The translations under genes and the position numbers were made by a program. A DNA stretch of 64,000 bases from contig CAZBFP010000002.1 of the NCBI GenBank assembly GCA_964491265.1, positions 229,811 through 293,810 on the forward strand. Direction: 5' to 3'. Of the stretch, positions 17,003-25,294 are shown piece after piece. Each line of letters starts with the position of its first letter. Within the stretch, counting starts at the first letter, position 1. The notes under the pieces are model-generated. The model was not told the DNA's origin. It ran no database searches and saw only the letters and a program-made list of their open reading frames with translations. Source of the stretch: JBBAGC01 sp964491265 (GTDB lineage Bacteria; Spirochaetota; UBA4802; UBA5550).

Positions 17003-17443
17003 ATGTTGCTGATGAAAAATATAATATACTTAAAGCAGTATTCCGGGAAAATATTTATCCCCTTGTTTTCATTATTCTTATTTATTTCATGTGCTTCTTC
17101 TCAGCCGGGGGGAGTAGCTTTGTTTGAGTATAAAATCCCGGAAATTTTTAATTTCAATGAGGAGGATCTTAATAAAAATCTCAATTTTAAAAAAAGTGAT
17201 AATCCAGGGTATAAAGCGGTAATAGTATTTTACAGCTATTTCCCTGTTGTTGAAGTTATGACTTACTCCGGGGATGATTTAATTATTAAAACAAAGCCCG
17301 GGGAGCTGAAAGCGCTTATCAGAGTAATGGATAATGATAAAATTGTAAAGGTTTATTTTGTGGAGGTAAAAGGGGAGGGGAAGGATAACCTTCTCAGAGA
17401 ATTCTCCAGGAAGGCTGGTCTTCTTTTGTCTGAGTTGAATTAG
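17003..17443 (+). CDS. putative lipoprotein of unknown function
   Basis: 146 residues. N-terminus with a hydrophobic stretch FIPLFSLFLFISC, the lipobox cysteine at about residue 30, then SSQPGG. ATG 17003 is preceded by TCTGGAAA; ATG 17012 is an alternative three codons in. The mature part is about 115 residues with alternating beta pattern and no recognisable domain. Its end overlaps the end of the convergent bactofilin gene by 4 bases. Confidence 0.7.
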   Translation: MLLMKNIIYLKQYSGKIFIPLFSLFLFISCASSQPGGVALFEYKIPEIFNFNEEDLNKNLNFKKSDNPGYKAVIVFYSYFPVVEVMTYSGDDLIIKTKPGELKALIRVMDNDKIVKVYFVEVKGEGKDNLLREFSRKAGLLLSELN

Positions 17444-17877
17444 TTCTTTTTTTCAGTCTTTTTGAATATATCCTCAGGGATAATTCTGCTTCTTTCATAT
17501 TCAGCTTTAATGACATCCCCTGCTGATGTACGCAGGTCATTTGCAATTATACATTTACCTTCAAGAAGAACCCCGTTTTGAATAATAAGCTCAGGTGTTC
17601 TGATATCGCCAAAAACCTTTGCTGTAGGCATGAGCAGAACCCTGTTGCTTGCATTAATATTCCCGATTATAAGTCCTTCCACAATAACGGATACAGCATC
17701 AATATTTGTCCTTATTTTCCCGCCTGTTCCTATATAAAGCTGGTCCGCTCTTAAAGATTTACCTTCAAAGCGCCCGTCAATTCTCAGGGAACCGTTTATA
17801 TTAAATGAGCCTGAAAAGTATGAATTTTCACCTATCACATTTGTTGAATTGTCGCCTGTTGATTTAGATAAAGCCAT
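17440..17877 (-). CDS. bactofilin family cytoskeletal protein
   Basis: 145 residues. The central beta-helix repeats (SYFSGSFNINGSLRIDGRFEG, then TGGKIRTNIDAVSVIVEGLI and GNINASNRVLLMP, with VFGDIRTPELIIQNGVLLEG) identify a bactofilin (DUF583). These polymerise without nucleotide and help shape the cell or localise wall enzymes. Flanking tails are short. Single gene, with its own AGGT ribosome binding site. Bactofilins are often next to M23 peptidases; the nearest here is at 24356 on the other strand. Confidence 0.93.
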   Translation of the reverse strand: MALSKSTGDNSTNVIGENSYFSGSFNINGSLRIDGRFEGKSLRADQLYIGTGGKIRTNIDAVSVIVEGLIIGNINASNRVLLMPTAKVFGDIRTPELIIQNGVLLEGKCIIANDLRTSAGDVIKAEYERSRIIPEDIFKKTEKKN

Positions 17878-18050
17878 GGTTACCTCTATTTTGTTTCAAT
17901 CTCATAAACATATGATTTTTTTTAGCAATAATGTCAATCCCATTTCACGATTTTACTGAAGATAGTATCTCTTCTCTTCTTATATTTAAGGATAAATACA
18001 ATGTTTTAGAGATGCTCAGAAAGATGATTTCTGCTCTGATGTATCTGCTT

Positions 18051-18383
18051 TTATATTTTTTTTATATTGCGGACTGCTATTCTGTCCGCGCTTGTATTGA
18101 GCATAGCAGCAACGGCAGATGCCAGCACTACAGCAAGCTCTTCATCTTCTCCCGATGGTTTTGCCGCAGCCGGTGATGTGGATGTGGGGACTTCTGCATC
18201 CACAGATGCTTTTAAAATTCTGCTCATCAGGGATGTGCAGAACATTAAAAGTGTAAGCACAACAACGGTTGTTCCCATACCCATTAAAACAGTTAATAAA
18301 ATAGCGCTGGCAAGATCCCCTTTTTCAAGGGTGCTGATTGTTTCAGGATTGGAAAAGATTTCCAGAATTTGTGTTATGTCCAT
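18051..18383 (-). CDS. OadG-like sodium pump decarboxylase gamma subunit
   Basis: 110 residues. One membrane helix (about 26-50, ILLTVLMGMGTTVVVLTLLMF) followed by a Pro/Ser/Thr-rich linker and the conserved helical tail ELAVVLASAVAAML typical of OadG/MmdC-type gamma subunits of Na+-translocating decarboxylases. AGGAG lies 7 bases before the ATG. No alpha or beta subunit is present in the window, so the gene is an orphan here. The other possibility is a small unrelated membrane protein, but the tail motif is characteristic. Confidence 0.75.
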   Translation of the reverse strand: MDITQILEIFSNPETISTLEKGDLASAILLTVLMGMGTTVVVLTLLMFCTSLMSRILKASVDAEVPTSTSPAAAKPSGEDEELAVVLASAVAAMLNTSADRIAVRNIKKI

Positions 18384-18797
18384 GAAAATCTCCTAAATTT
18401 CAATTTTTACACGGCTCAGAAGCAAAGAGTTTTTTAGTAGCATAAAACTCTTTTTTAAAGCCTCTGGTGATATCAGATCAGACTTAAAAACAATTGAGAA
18501 AAAGATGAATCTCATAATCTGCCGGGATCGGCATTTGAAAAAGATAGAGTCTGTATAAATAAAGCTTATAAAGTGAATATGTCTTATTTCTGATACTTTA
18601 ATCAAAATTATGTACAGGATTATATTTGCGCAAGGTTTTTTAATTAATTTGCTGAACTTTTTTTTATGCAGTGGTTTAATTCTATGTATTGTCATCCCCG
18701 CGCATACTTTGACGCGCTCAGTACAGGTGCGGGAATCTCATAAACGGACTGTTTGTTTTTTTCTGCTCTTATGAAATATTTTACAGCAGAAGCAATT
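18384..18797. other. intergenic region between oadG-like gene and speB
   Basis: About 410 bases without a convincing gene. A 100-codon minus-strand frame (18393-18695) has no ribosome binding site and odd composition. A partial copy of the TGTCAT palindromic repeat (18691-18738, with GTCATCCCCGCGC and GTGCGGGAATCTC) sits near the speB end. Confidence 0.5.
18691..18738. repeat. partial TGTCAT-type palindromic repeat
   Basis: TGTCATCCCCGCGC and, 20 bases on, GTGCGGGAATCTC form an interrupted hairpin resembling the arms of the repeats at 32294, 39691 and 54455. The second GGAATGACA end is missing. It lies downstream of speB. Confidence 0.5.
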
Positions 18798-19661
18798 TTA
18801 TAAGCGTCTGCTTATTATCCCCATCATGTTATAAACAATCTGTGCTGCTGCAAAATCGGACACTGAAGAATTTTCAGCTGGAGCAAGCTCAACAAAATCG
18901 AAGCCGCGAATCTTTTTTGTTTCAGGAATAGATTCAAGAAAGCTGAAAAAATCGTACCATAAAAGCCCTCCCGGAACCGGTGTTCCAGTATGAGGTATGA
19001 CAGATGGATCGAAACCATCTGCATCCACGGAAATATAGATATCATCAGGAAAATTATCAGGGAAATCGATTGTAAATTTTTTTTCGCTGTAAATAAAAGA
19101 GGCGTCGTAAAAGATAATATCCTTGTGATTTTTTCTGTACTGCAGTTCCTCTGTTGAGTAGCTCCTTGTCCCTATCTGTATCAGGGGGATATGTCTTTCA
19201 TGGATTCTTCTCATCACACAGGCGTGAGAGTATTTTGTTCCATCAAGCTCATCCCTTAAATCTGCATGAGCGTCAAAATGTATTACACCGATATGGCCGA
19301 AATGCTTTTTTAAGGCCACTGCAGGGGCGTAGCTTATTGTATGTTCACCACCCAGCACTACCGGGATTTTACCTGCTTTAAGCACATCTGAAATCACTTT
19401 TTCAGTTTCTACAAGCACATCCGTGCAGTCGCCGCTACAGCCGATGGGATCGTGAGTGTATATCCCTTTGATAAGTGGCACAGATACACCATCATAAGCT
19501 TCAAGCTGTTGTGATGCTTTAATTAATGCAGCAGGTCCACTTGAAGTCCCTTTACCATAGGAGACTGTCTTTTCCAGCGGCACAGGTATAATGTGGAAGA
19601 GTGCCTCGCCCGGTTCTGTTTTCCCGGCTTCGCTTTCAAGGAAAGAAATATTTTTGTTCAT
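18798..19661 (-). CDS. speB: agmatinase (ureohydrolase family)
   Basis: 287 residues. Mn2+-dependent hydrolysis of agmatine to putrescine plus urea is the expected reaction. Metal-ligand motifs are complete: GGEHTISY, HFDAHADLRDE, SVDADGFDPS and FDFVELAP. It is the last gene of the polyamine operon; its ATG overlaps the nspC stop by 4 bases (ATGA). The pairing with arginine decarboxylase favours agmatinase over arginase. Confidence 0.92.
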   Translation of the reverse strand: MNKNISFLESEAGKTEPGEALFHIIPVPLEKTVSYGKGTSSGPAALIKASQQLEAYDGVSVPLIKGIYTHDPIGCSGDCTDVLVETEKVISDVLKAGKIPVVLGGEHTISYAPAVALKKHFGHIGVIHFDAHADLRDELDGTKYSHACVMRRIHERHIPLIQIGTRSYSTEELQYRKNHKDIIFYDASFIYSEKKFTIDFPDNFPDDIYISVDADGFDPSVIPHTGTPVPGGLLWYDFFSFLESIPETKKIRGFDFVELAPAENSSVSDFAAAQIVYNMMGIISRRL

Positions 19662-20812
19662 GACAGCCTCCCTTTAAAATCATTATATGCGAAACTTTTT
19701 TTATATAGAACTTTTTTCTCTACAGAATCGAAGTAATAAATAGAAGGGAGACCAATTCCGTTGAATGTATTTGTTTTTACCATCGAGTAGATAGCCATGT
19801 CTGTAAAAACAAGTCTGTCACCCGTTTTTAGAGGCTCAGGGAATGAATATTCACCCATGATATCACCAGCCAGGCAGGATAGCCCCCCCAGTCTGTATGT
19901 GTGAGGATATTCCCCGGGAAGTCCGGAACCGATTATGTGCGGTCTGTATGGCATTTCTATTACATCGGGCATGTGAGCTGCAGCTGAGGTATCAAGGATT
20001 GCTATCTGCTTTTTATTATCAATTATATCAAGGACAGTAGATACAAGGAAGCCGGTGTTAAGGGCAACAGCCTCACCAGGTTCAAGGTAGACCTTGACAT
20101 TGTACTTCTCTTTAAATTTGTTGATTGTATCACAGAGAAGATCTATATCATAATCCTCCCTTGTGATATGGTGCCCTCCGCCGAAATTTACCCATCTGCA
20201 CTGATGGAAAAAGCCCCCGAATTTCTCTTCAGCAGCATGGATAGTCCGCTCAAGTGCATCTGAATTTTTCTGGCATAGTGTATGCATGTGAAGACCGGAA
20301 ATATGGGGGGGGAGTGTATCAGGGAAATTTTCTCTTGTGATTCCAAGGCGTGAATAATCGGCGCATGGGTCGTATATTTCAATCTCTGTTTCCCTGTGTT
20401 CCGGATTGATGCGGAGTCCGAAACTTACCCTGCTGTTTTCTTTCTCTATAGCTTCTGAAAATTCCCGGTACTGGTTCATGGAATTAAATACAATGTGATT
20501 GGATAGATCAAGAAGTTCATTAAAATCATCCCTGCTGTATGCTGCAGCAAAAGCATGAACCTCCCCTCCGAACTCCTCTCTCCCCAGCCTCGCCTCGTGG
20601 GGCGAGCTTGCGCATGTTCCGTCAAGATACTGTGAAACAAGGCCAAAGGTTGAGTACATGGCAAATCCTTTCAGGGCCAGAAGTATTGAAGCCCCTGTTC
20701 TATCCTTCACCATTTTAAGTGTTTCCAGGTTCTTTCTCAGGAGAACCTGGTCTACTATAAATGAAGGTGTTTCAAAACCGGAAAAATCTGTCACAAAAAA
20801 GTCTCCTGCCAT
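19658..20812 (-). CDS. nspC: carboxynorspermidine/carboxyspermidine decarboxylase
   Basis: 384 residues. PLP-dependent fold-III decarboxylase that converts carboxy(nor)spermidine to (nor)spermidine. The PLP lysine is in LLALKGFAMYS (about residue 48); GTCASSPHEARLGRE, GLRINPEHRE, HMHTLCQKNSDALE, NFGGGHHIT and YLEPGEAVA are family landmarks. It overlaps the dehydrogenase gene by 22 bases. In this operon the likely product is spermidine. Confidence 0.95.
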   Translation of the reverse strand: MAGDFFVTDFSGFETPSFIVDQVLLRKNLETLKMVKDRTGASILLALKGFAMYSTFGLVSQYLDGTCASSPHEARLGREEFGGEVHAFAAAYSRDDFNELLDLSNHIVFNSMNQYREFSEAIEKENSRVSFGLRINPEHRETEIEIYDPCADYSRLGITRENFPDTLPPHISGLHMHTLCQKNSDALERTIHAAEEKFGGFFHQCRWVNFGGGHHITREDYDIDLLCDTINKFKEKYNVKVYLEPGEAVALNTGFLVSTVLDIIDNKKQIAILDTSAAAHMPDVIEMPYRPHIIGSGLPGEYPHTYRLGGLSCLAGDIMGEYSFPEPLKTGDRLVFTDMAIYSMVKTNTFNGIGLPSIYYFDSVEKKVLYKKSFAYNDFKGRLS

Positions 20813-21969
20813 GGGAGGCCGTGCCTGTTAAGGGCATCCATAAAGGGGTCAGGGTCAAGCTGTTCCATGTTAAATACGCCTGCGCTTTTCCATATCCCTT
20901 TCATAATCATCATTGCTCCTATCATTGCAGGCACACCTGTTGTATATGAAATTGCCTGGGATTTAACCTCTCTATAGGCTTCTTCATGGTCACATATATT
21001 ATATACATAATACTCTTTTGTTTCACCATTTTTTACACCTTTAATATGGCACCCGATGCAGGTTTTACCCTTTGTAAGGGGGCCAAGTGATGCAGGATCG
21101 GGGAGTAGGGCTTTTAAAAACTGGAGAGGAATAATATCCTTCCCTTCGAAGTTTACCGGCTCAATTGATGTCATACCCACATTCTGCAGTACTTCAAGGT
21201 GTTTAAGATAATTCTCTGAAAAACTCATCCAGAATTGAGCCTTCTTGATTGTGGGGAAATGCTTAACAAGGGATTCAAGTTCTTCATGATAGAGCCTGTA
21301 TATATTAAATGTACCGATATTTTCAGGACATTCAAATTTTCTGCTAAGTGACATGGGTTCTGTTTCAATAAACTCTCCATTTTCCCAGTGTTTACAGGCA
21401 GCTGTAATCTCGCGTATATTTATTTCCGGGTTGAAATTTGTGGCAAAGGGGTGTCCATGATTGCCGCCGTTTACATCAATTATATCAAGTTCATGTATTT
21501 CATCAAAATGATGCTTTGCAGCATAGGCTGTAAAAACATTTGTTACCCCCGGATCAAAACCGGAGCCAAGGAGAGCCGTTAAACCGGCATTCTTAAAGCG
21601 CTCCTGGTAGTCCCACTGCCATTTATAACAGAATTTAGCCTCGTCCCTCGGCTCATAATTAGCAGTATCAACATAATGCACACCTGTTTCAAGGCATGCA
21701 TCCATTATTGTCAGGTCCTGGTACGGGAGCGCCACATTTATTACAAGTTCCGGTTTGAAGTCATTTATAAGCTTAACAAGTTCAGGCACATTATCCGCGT
21801 CAACCTGCTCAGTCCTTACGGGTCTGCTGATTTGTGCAGCTATAGCTTCACATTTTGAAACTGTTCTACTTGCAAGGCATATCTCTTCAAAAACTTCAGG
21901 AACCTGTGCGCATTTATGAGCAACAACCTGTCCCACGCCCCCTGCACCTATTATTAATACTTTTCCCAT
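20791..21969 (-). CDS. carboxynorspermidine/carboxyspermidine dehydrogenase (saccharopine dehydrogenase family)
   Basis: 392 residues. N-terminal Rossmann fold with GAGGVGQVVAHKCAQ, then SRTVSKCEAIA and NVALPYQDLTIMDACLETGVHYVDTAN, typical of Lys9-like reductases. In this context it condenses aspartate semialdehyde with putrescine (or diaminopropane) using NADPH to give carboxyspermidine (or carboxynorspermidine), which NspC decarboxylates. It lies between speA (12-base gap) and nspC (overlap). Lysine-pathway saccharopine dehydrogenase is excluded mainly by context. Confidence 0.93.
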   Translation of the reverse strand: MGKVLIIGAGGVGQVVAHKCAQVPEVFEEICLASRTVSKCEAIAAQISRPVRTEQVDADNVPELVKLINDFKPELVINVALPYQDLTIMDACLETGVHYVDTANYEPRDEAKFCYKWQWDYQERFKNAGLTALLGSGFDPGVTNVFTAYAAKHHFDEIHELDIIDVNGGNHGHPFATNFNPEINIREITAACKHWENGEFIETEPMSLSRKFECPENIGTFNIYRLYHEELESLVKHFPTIKKAQFWMSFSENYLKHLEVLQNVGMTSIEPVNFEGKDIIPLQFLKALLPDPASLGPLTKGKTCIGCHIKGVKNGETKEYYVYNICDHEEAYREVKSQAISYTTGVPAMIGAMMIMKGIWKSAGVFNMEQLDPDPFMDALNRHGLPWQETFL

Positions 21970-21981
21970 ATCATTTCCTCC

Positions 21982-23901
21982 TTATTTTTCAAAATATGTG
22001 TAGCCTCTCAGGCCGTTATCATAAGCCTTCATTATCTGGAACCTCTCCTGTGCAGTAATTCTCCCCTGGCGTATAGCCTGTTCCGCCATCTCCCTGAAAT
22101 CAACAATCATCTGCCTTGGATTAAATTCCACGTATGATAAAACATCAGCAACAGTGTCCCCTTCAATTTCGCGGACAAACTCATAGCTCCCGTCAGTATT
22201 GATTCTTATGCTTACAACATTGGTGTCTCCAAAAAGGTTGTGAAGGTCCCCCAGGGTTTCCTGGTATGCGCCTACAAGAAAAATGCCAAGGTAGTAGTCA
22301 TTATTGTTCTGCAGTTCATGGAGTCTCAGTGTATGCATTACATCGTGTATGTCGATAAATCTGTCGATTTTTCCGTCACAGTCGCATGTGATATCCCCTA
22401 TTACCGCGTATCTGTTAGGCATTTCAGTAAGCCTGTGAACAGGCATTATGGGGAAGAGCTGGTCTATTGCCCAGCTGTCAGGTACTGATTGAAATACAGA
22501 GAAGTTGCAGTAGTAGATATCTGCTATTGCTGATTCAATATCGCTTAGGTCCGGATGGGGTTGTTTAAGTTTTTTCTTCTCCCTGGCTATGAGGTTTATA
22601 ATATTCCAGAATATTTTTTCAGCGAATGAGCGTTCTCTAAGGGACATTTTCCCATGCTTGAATGTTTCCCGTACTTCATCACGATAGTAGAGGGCATCAT
22701 TATAACACTCAAGAATATTTTTCAGGGTGAGTGTGTTTAATATGTAATATAGGTTTTTAATCAGATCGTGGGAATCTTCAGGAGGTGTTTCCGGAATAGT
22801 CACTGTTTCAAATTTTGCCACATCCAGCACATTAAAAACCAGAACCGAGTAATAGGCAACCGTTGCCCTCCCCGATTCTGTAATGATGGTGGGGTGTTCA
22901 ATTTCCGCTTCATTCATTGTTGCAAGTACAATTTCTATTACATCAATACAGTATTCGCTCATAGTGTAATTTTTGCTGTTTGTAAAATTTGTTTTTGAAC
23001 CGTCATAGTCTACAGCAAGGCCGCCGCCAAGGTCCAGATAACCCATGGGCGCCCCCTCTTTTACAAGTTCAGCATAGATCCTTGAAGCTTCACCCACTGC
23101 AGTACGGATGTCCCTTATGTTGGGGATCTGTGAGCCCAGATGGTAGTGGAGAAGCTGAAGTGAATCGAGCATATTTTTTTTCTTTAAAAAATCAACCCCT
23201 TCAATAAGCTGGGCAGTGTTAAGGCCGAATATGCTTCTGTCTCCGCCTGACTCTGTCCAGTGCCCCCCTGCTTTTGAAGCAAGCTTCATCCGCATACCTA
23301 TATTGGGCTTAATATTAAGCTTTTCAGACCGCTCAATGATATGGCTCAGTTCCCCCGGCATCTCTATAACGAAAAAACATTTAAATCCCATCTTTGTTGC
23401 GTATAGTGCAAGGTCAATAAACTCCTCATCTTTATATCCGTTGCAGATAAGGCAGGCCTCTGTATCTTTAAGCACTGACAGTGCGGCAATCAGTTCAGCT
23501 TTGCTCCCCACTTCCAGGCCGTGGTGGTACCTCTGGCCGAATCGGGCCATCTCCTCTATTACCTGCTGCTGCTGGTTAACCTTTATAGGGTATACACCTC
23601 TGTAATTCCCTTTATAGCCCAGTTCATCCATTGCTTTTCTGAAAGATTCATTTATATTGGATATCTGTGCGTCAAGGAGGTTCTCAAATCTTAAAAGAAC
23701 AGGCATATCAAGCCCCCTCTCTTTAATCCCTGATATAATATCCATAAGGCTGATTGATACATCCGCCTTATCACCGAATGGTGATACAGTAACCTCACCG
23801 GATGTGTTTATATCGAAATAACCGGCACCCCAGTTTTTGATTCCGTAGAGTTCTTCCGATTTTTTGACAGTCCATCTGTCCAGTATCTCTTTTTTAATCA
23901 T
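21982..23901 (-). CDS. speA: biosynthetic arginine decarboxylase
   Basis: 639 residues, normal for SpeA. PLP enzyme converting arginine to agmatine. PLP lysine region GVYPIKVNQQQQVIEEM (about residue 100), EVGSKAELIAAL, GYKDEEFIDLAL, LHYHLGSQIPNIRDI, GGGLAVDYDGS, and the second active-site region TCDCDGKIDRFID with GAYQETLGDLHNLFGD. First gene of the four-gene polyamine operon. The unusual C-terminal region is conserved in bacterial SpeA. Confidence 0.96.
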   Translation of the reverse strand: MIKKEILDRWTVKKSEELYGIKNWGAGYFDINTSGEVTVSPFGDKADVSISLMDIISGIKERGLDMPVLLRFENLLDAQISNINESFRKAMDELGYKGNYRGVYPIKVNQQQQVIEEMARFGQRYHHGLEVGSKAELIAALSVLKDTEACLICNGYKDEEFIDLALYATKMGFKCFFVIEMPGELSHIIERSEKLNIKPNIGMRMKLASKAGGHWTESGGDRSIFGLNTAQLIEGVDFLKKKNMLDSLQLLHYHLGSQIPNIRDIRTAVGEASRIYAELVKEGAPMGYLDLGGGLAVDYDGSKTNFTNSKNYTMSEYCIDVIEIVLATMNEAEIEHPTIITESGRATVAYYSVLVFNVLDVAKFETVTIPETPPEDSHDLIKNLYYILNTLTLKNILECYNDALYYRDEVRETFKHGKMSLRERSFAEKIFWNIINLIAREKKKLKQPHPDLSDIESAIADIYYCNFSVFQSVPDSWAIDQLFPIMPVHRLTEMPNRYAVIGDITCDCDGKIDRFIDIHDVMHTLRLHELQNNNDYYLGIFLVGAYQETLGDLHNLFGDTNVVSIRINTDGSYEFVREIEGDTVADVLSYVEFNPRQMIVDFREMAEQAIRQGRITAQERFQIMKAYDNGLRGYTYFEK

Positions 23902-23945
23902 CTTTTATACCTGGATTTATTTAGTAATTCTTTAAATCTTCGCTT

Positions 23946-23975
23946 TGCCCCCTTCGGCAGACAGGGAGCTGAATC
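23946..23975. repeat. fragment of the CCCCCTGTCC MITE-like repeat
   Basis: GCCCCCTTCGGCAGACAGGG resembles the GCCCCCTTTGGGGGACAGGG hairpin of the elements at 31866 and 37819, but the hairpin is broken and no terminal repeats are visible. Probably a remnant, in the speA leader. Confidence 0.4.
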
Positions 23976-24114
23976 CTGTTCAGCTGAGTAAATTCTATAT
24001 GTATTATAATAAGATACTTTAATACGTAATAAAAGTCATTTAAAGCTGAATGTCCGGAAAAGTCAAATCCATCAAATTGAGGATATTTGACAATTAAAAA
24101 TCATTTTTTATAAG

Positions 24115-24234
24115 CAATTATTCCTGAAGATATTTTTTTGTGCAATAATGATATTTTCATATCCCCTCCGCCTACGGCGGCGGGGATATGAAAATATTTT
24201 ATTTTAAATAAAAGTTAAGGAATTAGCACTGATT
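24115..24234. repeat. palindromic intergenic repeat (host type of the nested insertion)
   Basis: A 120-base element in the 450-base gap between speA and the M23 gene. Its core is a long hairpin, 24151-24197: ATATTTTCATATCCCC pairs perfectly with GGGGATATGAAAATAT, then one mismatch, then CCGCC/GGCGG, with a TAC loop. The outer parts (AATTATTCCTGAAGATAT on the left, AATAAAAGTTAAGGAATTAG on the right) recur at 39617-39654 and 39852-39878. The flanking gap holds no gene. Confidence 0.7.
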
Positions 24235-24355
24235 TTTTATTCAAAAATCCGTGATGAAGTTTTTTACTGAACCTGCTGAAGAGACATAATTTATGCTTAA
24301 TGTCTTTAAAGAAATTACCGAAACTTTAATAAAAGCATAACTGTAAATTAATTAT

Positions 24356-25288
24356 ATGATAAAGATAAAAATAATAATAACCTCAATTTTAATGGCCCTG
24401 ATTTCATCCTCTTTCGGGTTCTCATCATCAGAGGTGCGGGTTCTCGATCTTGCAAGTCTGGACTATACAAAAAATGATACTCTCCAGTCTATCAGAAAAG
24501 ATATTAAGGCCTCAATTTTCACAGTGATGAGCAGAAGGGATGTTTCCAATCTTCCTGAGCTGAAATTTTATCGCTACAGGGTAAAGAAAGATGAAACCTT
24601 CTGGATTGTTCTCTCAAAAAGCGGCCTCGATATGGACACTCTTATGTCAGTTAATAACCTTTCTTCCCCATACCAGGTAGGTAAGGGTACTCTTCTCTTT
24701 ATCCCTAATATGAGGGGTGTGGTTGTGCAGGGCGGGGACAGGGTAGCCCTTGAAAAGGTTATATCAGAGAGCAGGGTTGATATTGAATATGTCAGGTCTG
24801 CAAACAGAAGCGAAAACCTGAACAAGGAGTTTATTTTTATCCCCTGCGGCAGGGTTTCCAGCCTTGAAAGATCCATGTTTCTCGGTTCAGCCTTTGTTTC
24901 ACCTATAAAAACAGGGAGAACCACCTCCGGTTTTGGAACAAGGAGGGACCCGTTTAATGAAAACAGATCCCAGTTTCACAGGGGCGTTGATATCGGCTGC
25001 CCAATCGGTACAAATATTTATTCGTCAAGGGCGGGAAGGGTTGCATTTGCAGGATATGCTGACGGGTACGGGAAACTGGTAATACTTGAACATGAGCACG
25101 GGTATACAACATCTTACGGACATTTGAGCAGGTTTAAGGTTAAAGCCGGGGACAGGGTAGGCGCCGGGCAGAATATCGCACTTTCAGGGAATACGGGGAG
25201 AACAACAGGCCCCCATCTTCACTTTGAAATAAGACGTCACGGAAAAGCTCTCAATCCCCAGACATTTATACGGGGTATTCACAGGTAG
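24356..25288 (+). CDS. LysM-domain M23 (LytM) metallopeptidase
   Basis: 310 residues. N-terminal signal peptide (about 1-24), a LysM domain (about 62-108, YRVKKDETFWIVLSKSGLDM then NNLSSPYQVGKGTLLFIP) for peptidoglycan binding, and a C-terminal M23 endopeptidase (about 190-305). Zinc-site residues are complete: FHRGVDIG (HxxxD) and HLHFEIR (HxH), with TSYGHLSRF between. A cell-wall hydrolase acting in the periplasm, possibly in division or shape. No clear ribosome binding site precedes the ATG at 24356. Converges with ispG, 6 bases apart. Confidence 0.93.
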   Translation: MIKIKIIITSILMALISSSFGFSSSEVRVLDLASLDYTKNDTLQSIRKDIKASIFTVMSRRDVSNLPELKFYRYRVKKDETFWIVLSKSGLDMDTLMSVNNLSSPYQVGKGTLLFIPNMRGVVVQGGDRVALEKVISESRVDIEYVRSANRSENLNKEFIFIPCGRVSSLERSMFLGSAFVSPIKTGRTTSGFGTRRDPFNENRSQFHRGVDIGCPIGTNIYSSRAGRVAFAGYADGYGKLVILEHEHGYTTSYGHLSRFKVKAGDRVGAGQNIALSGNTGRTTGPHLHFEIRRHGKALNPQTFIRGIHR

Positions 25289-25294
25289 AATATA

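Noticed and set aside
18393..18695. 100-codon minus-strand reading frame
   Set aside because: No ribosome binding site, no domain, composition like AT-rich non-coding DNA, and it runs into the TGTCAT repeat.
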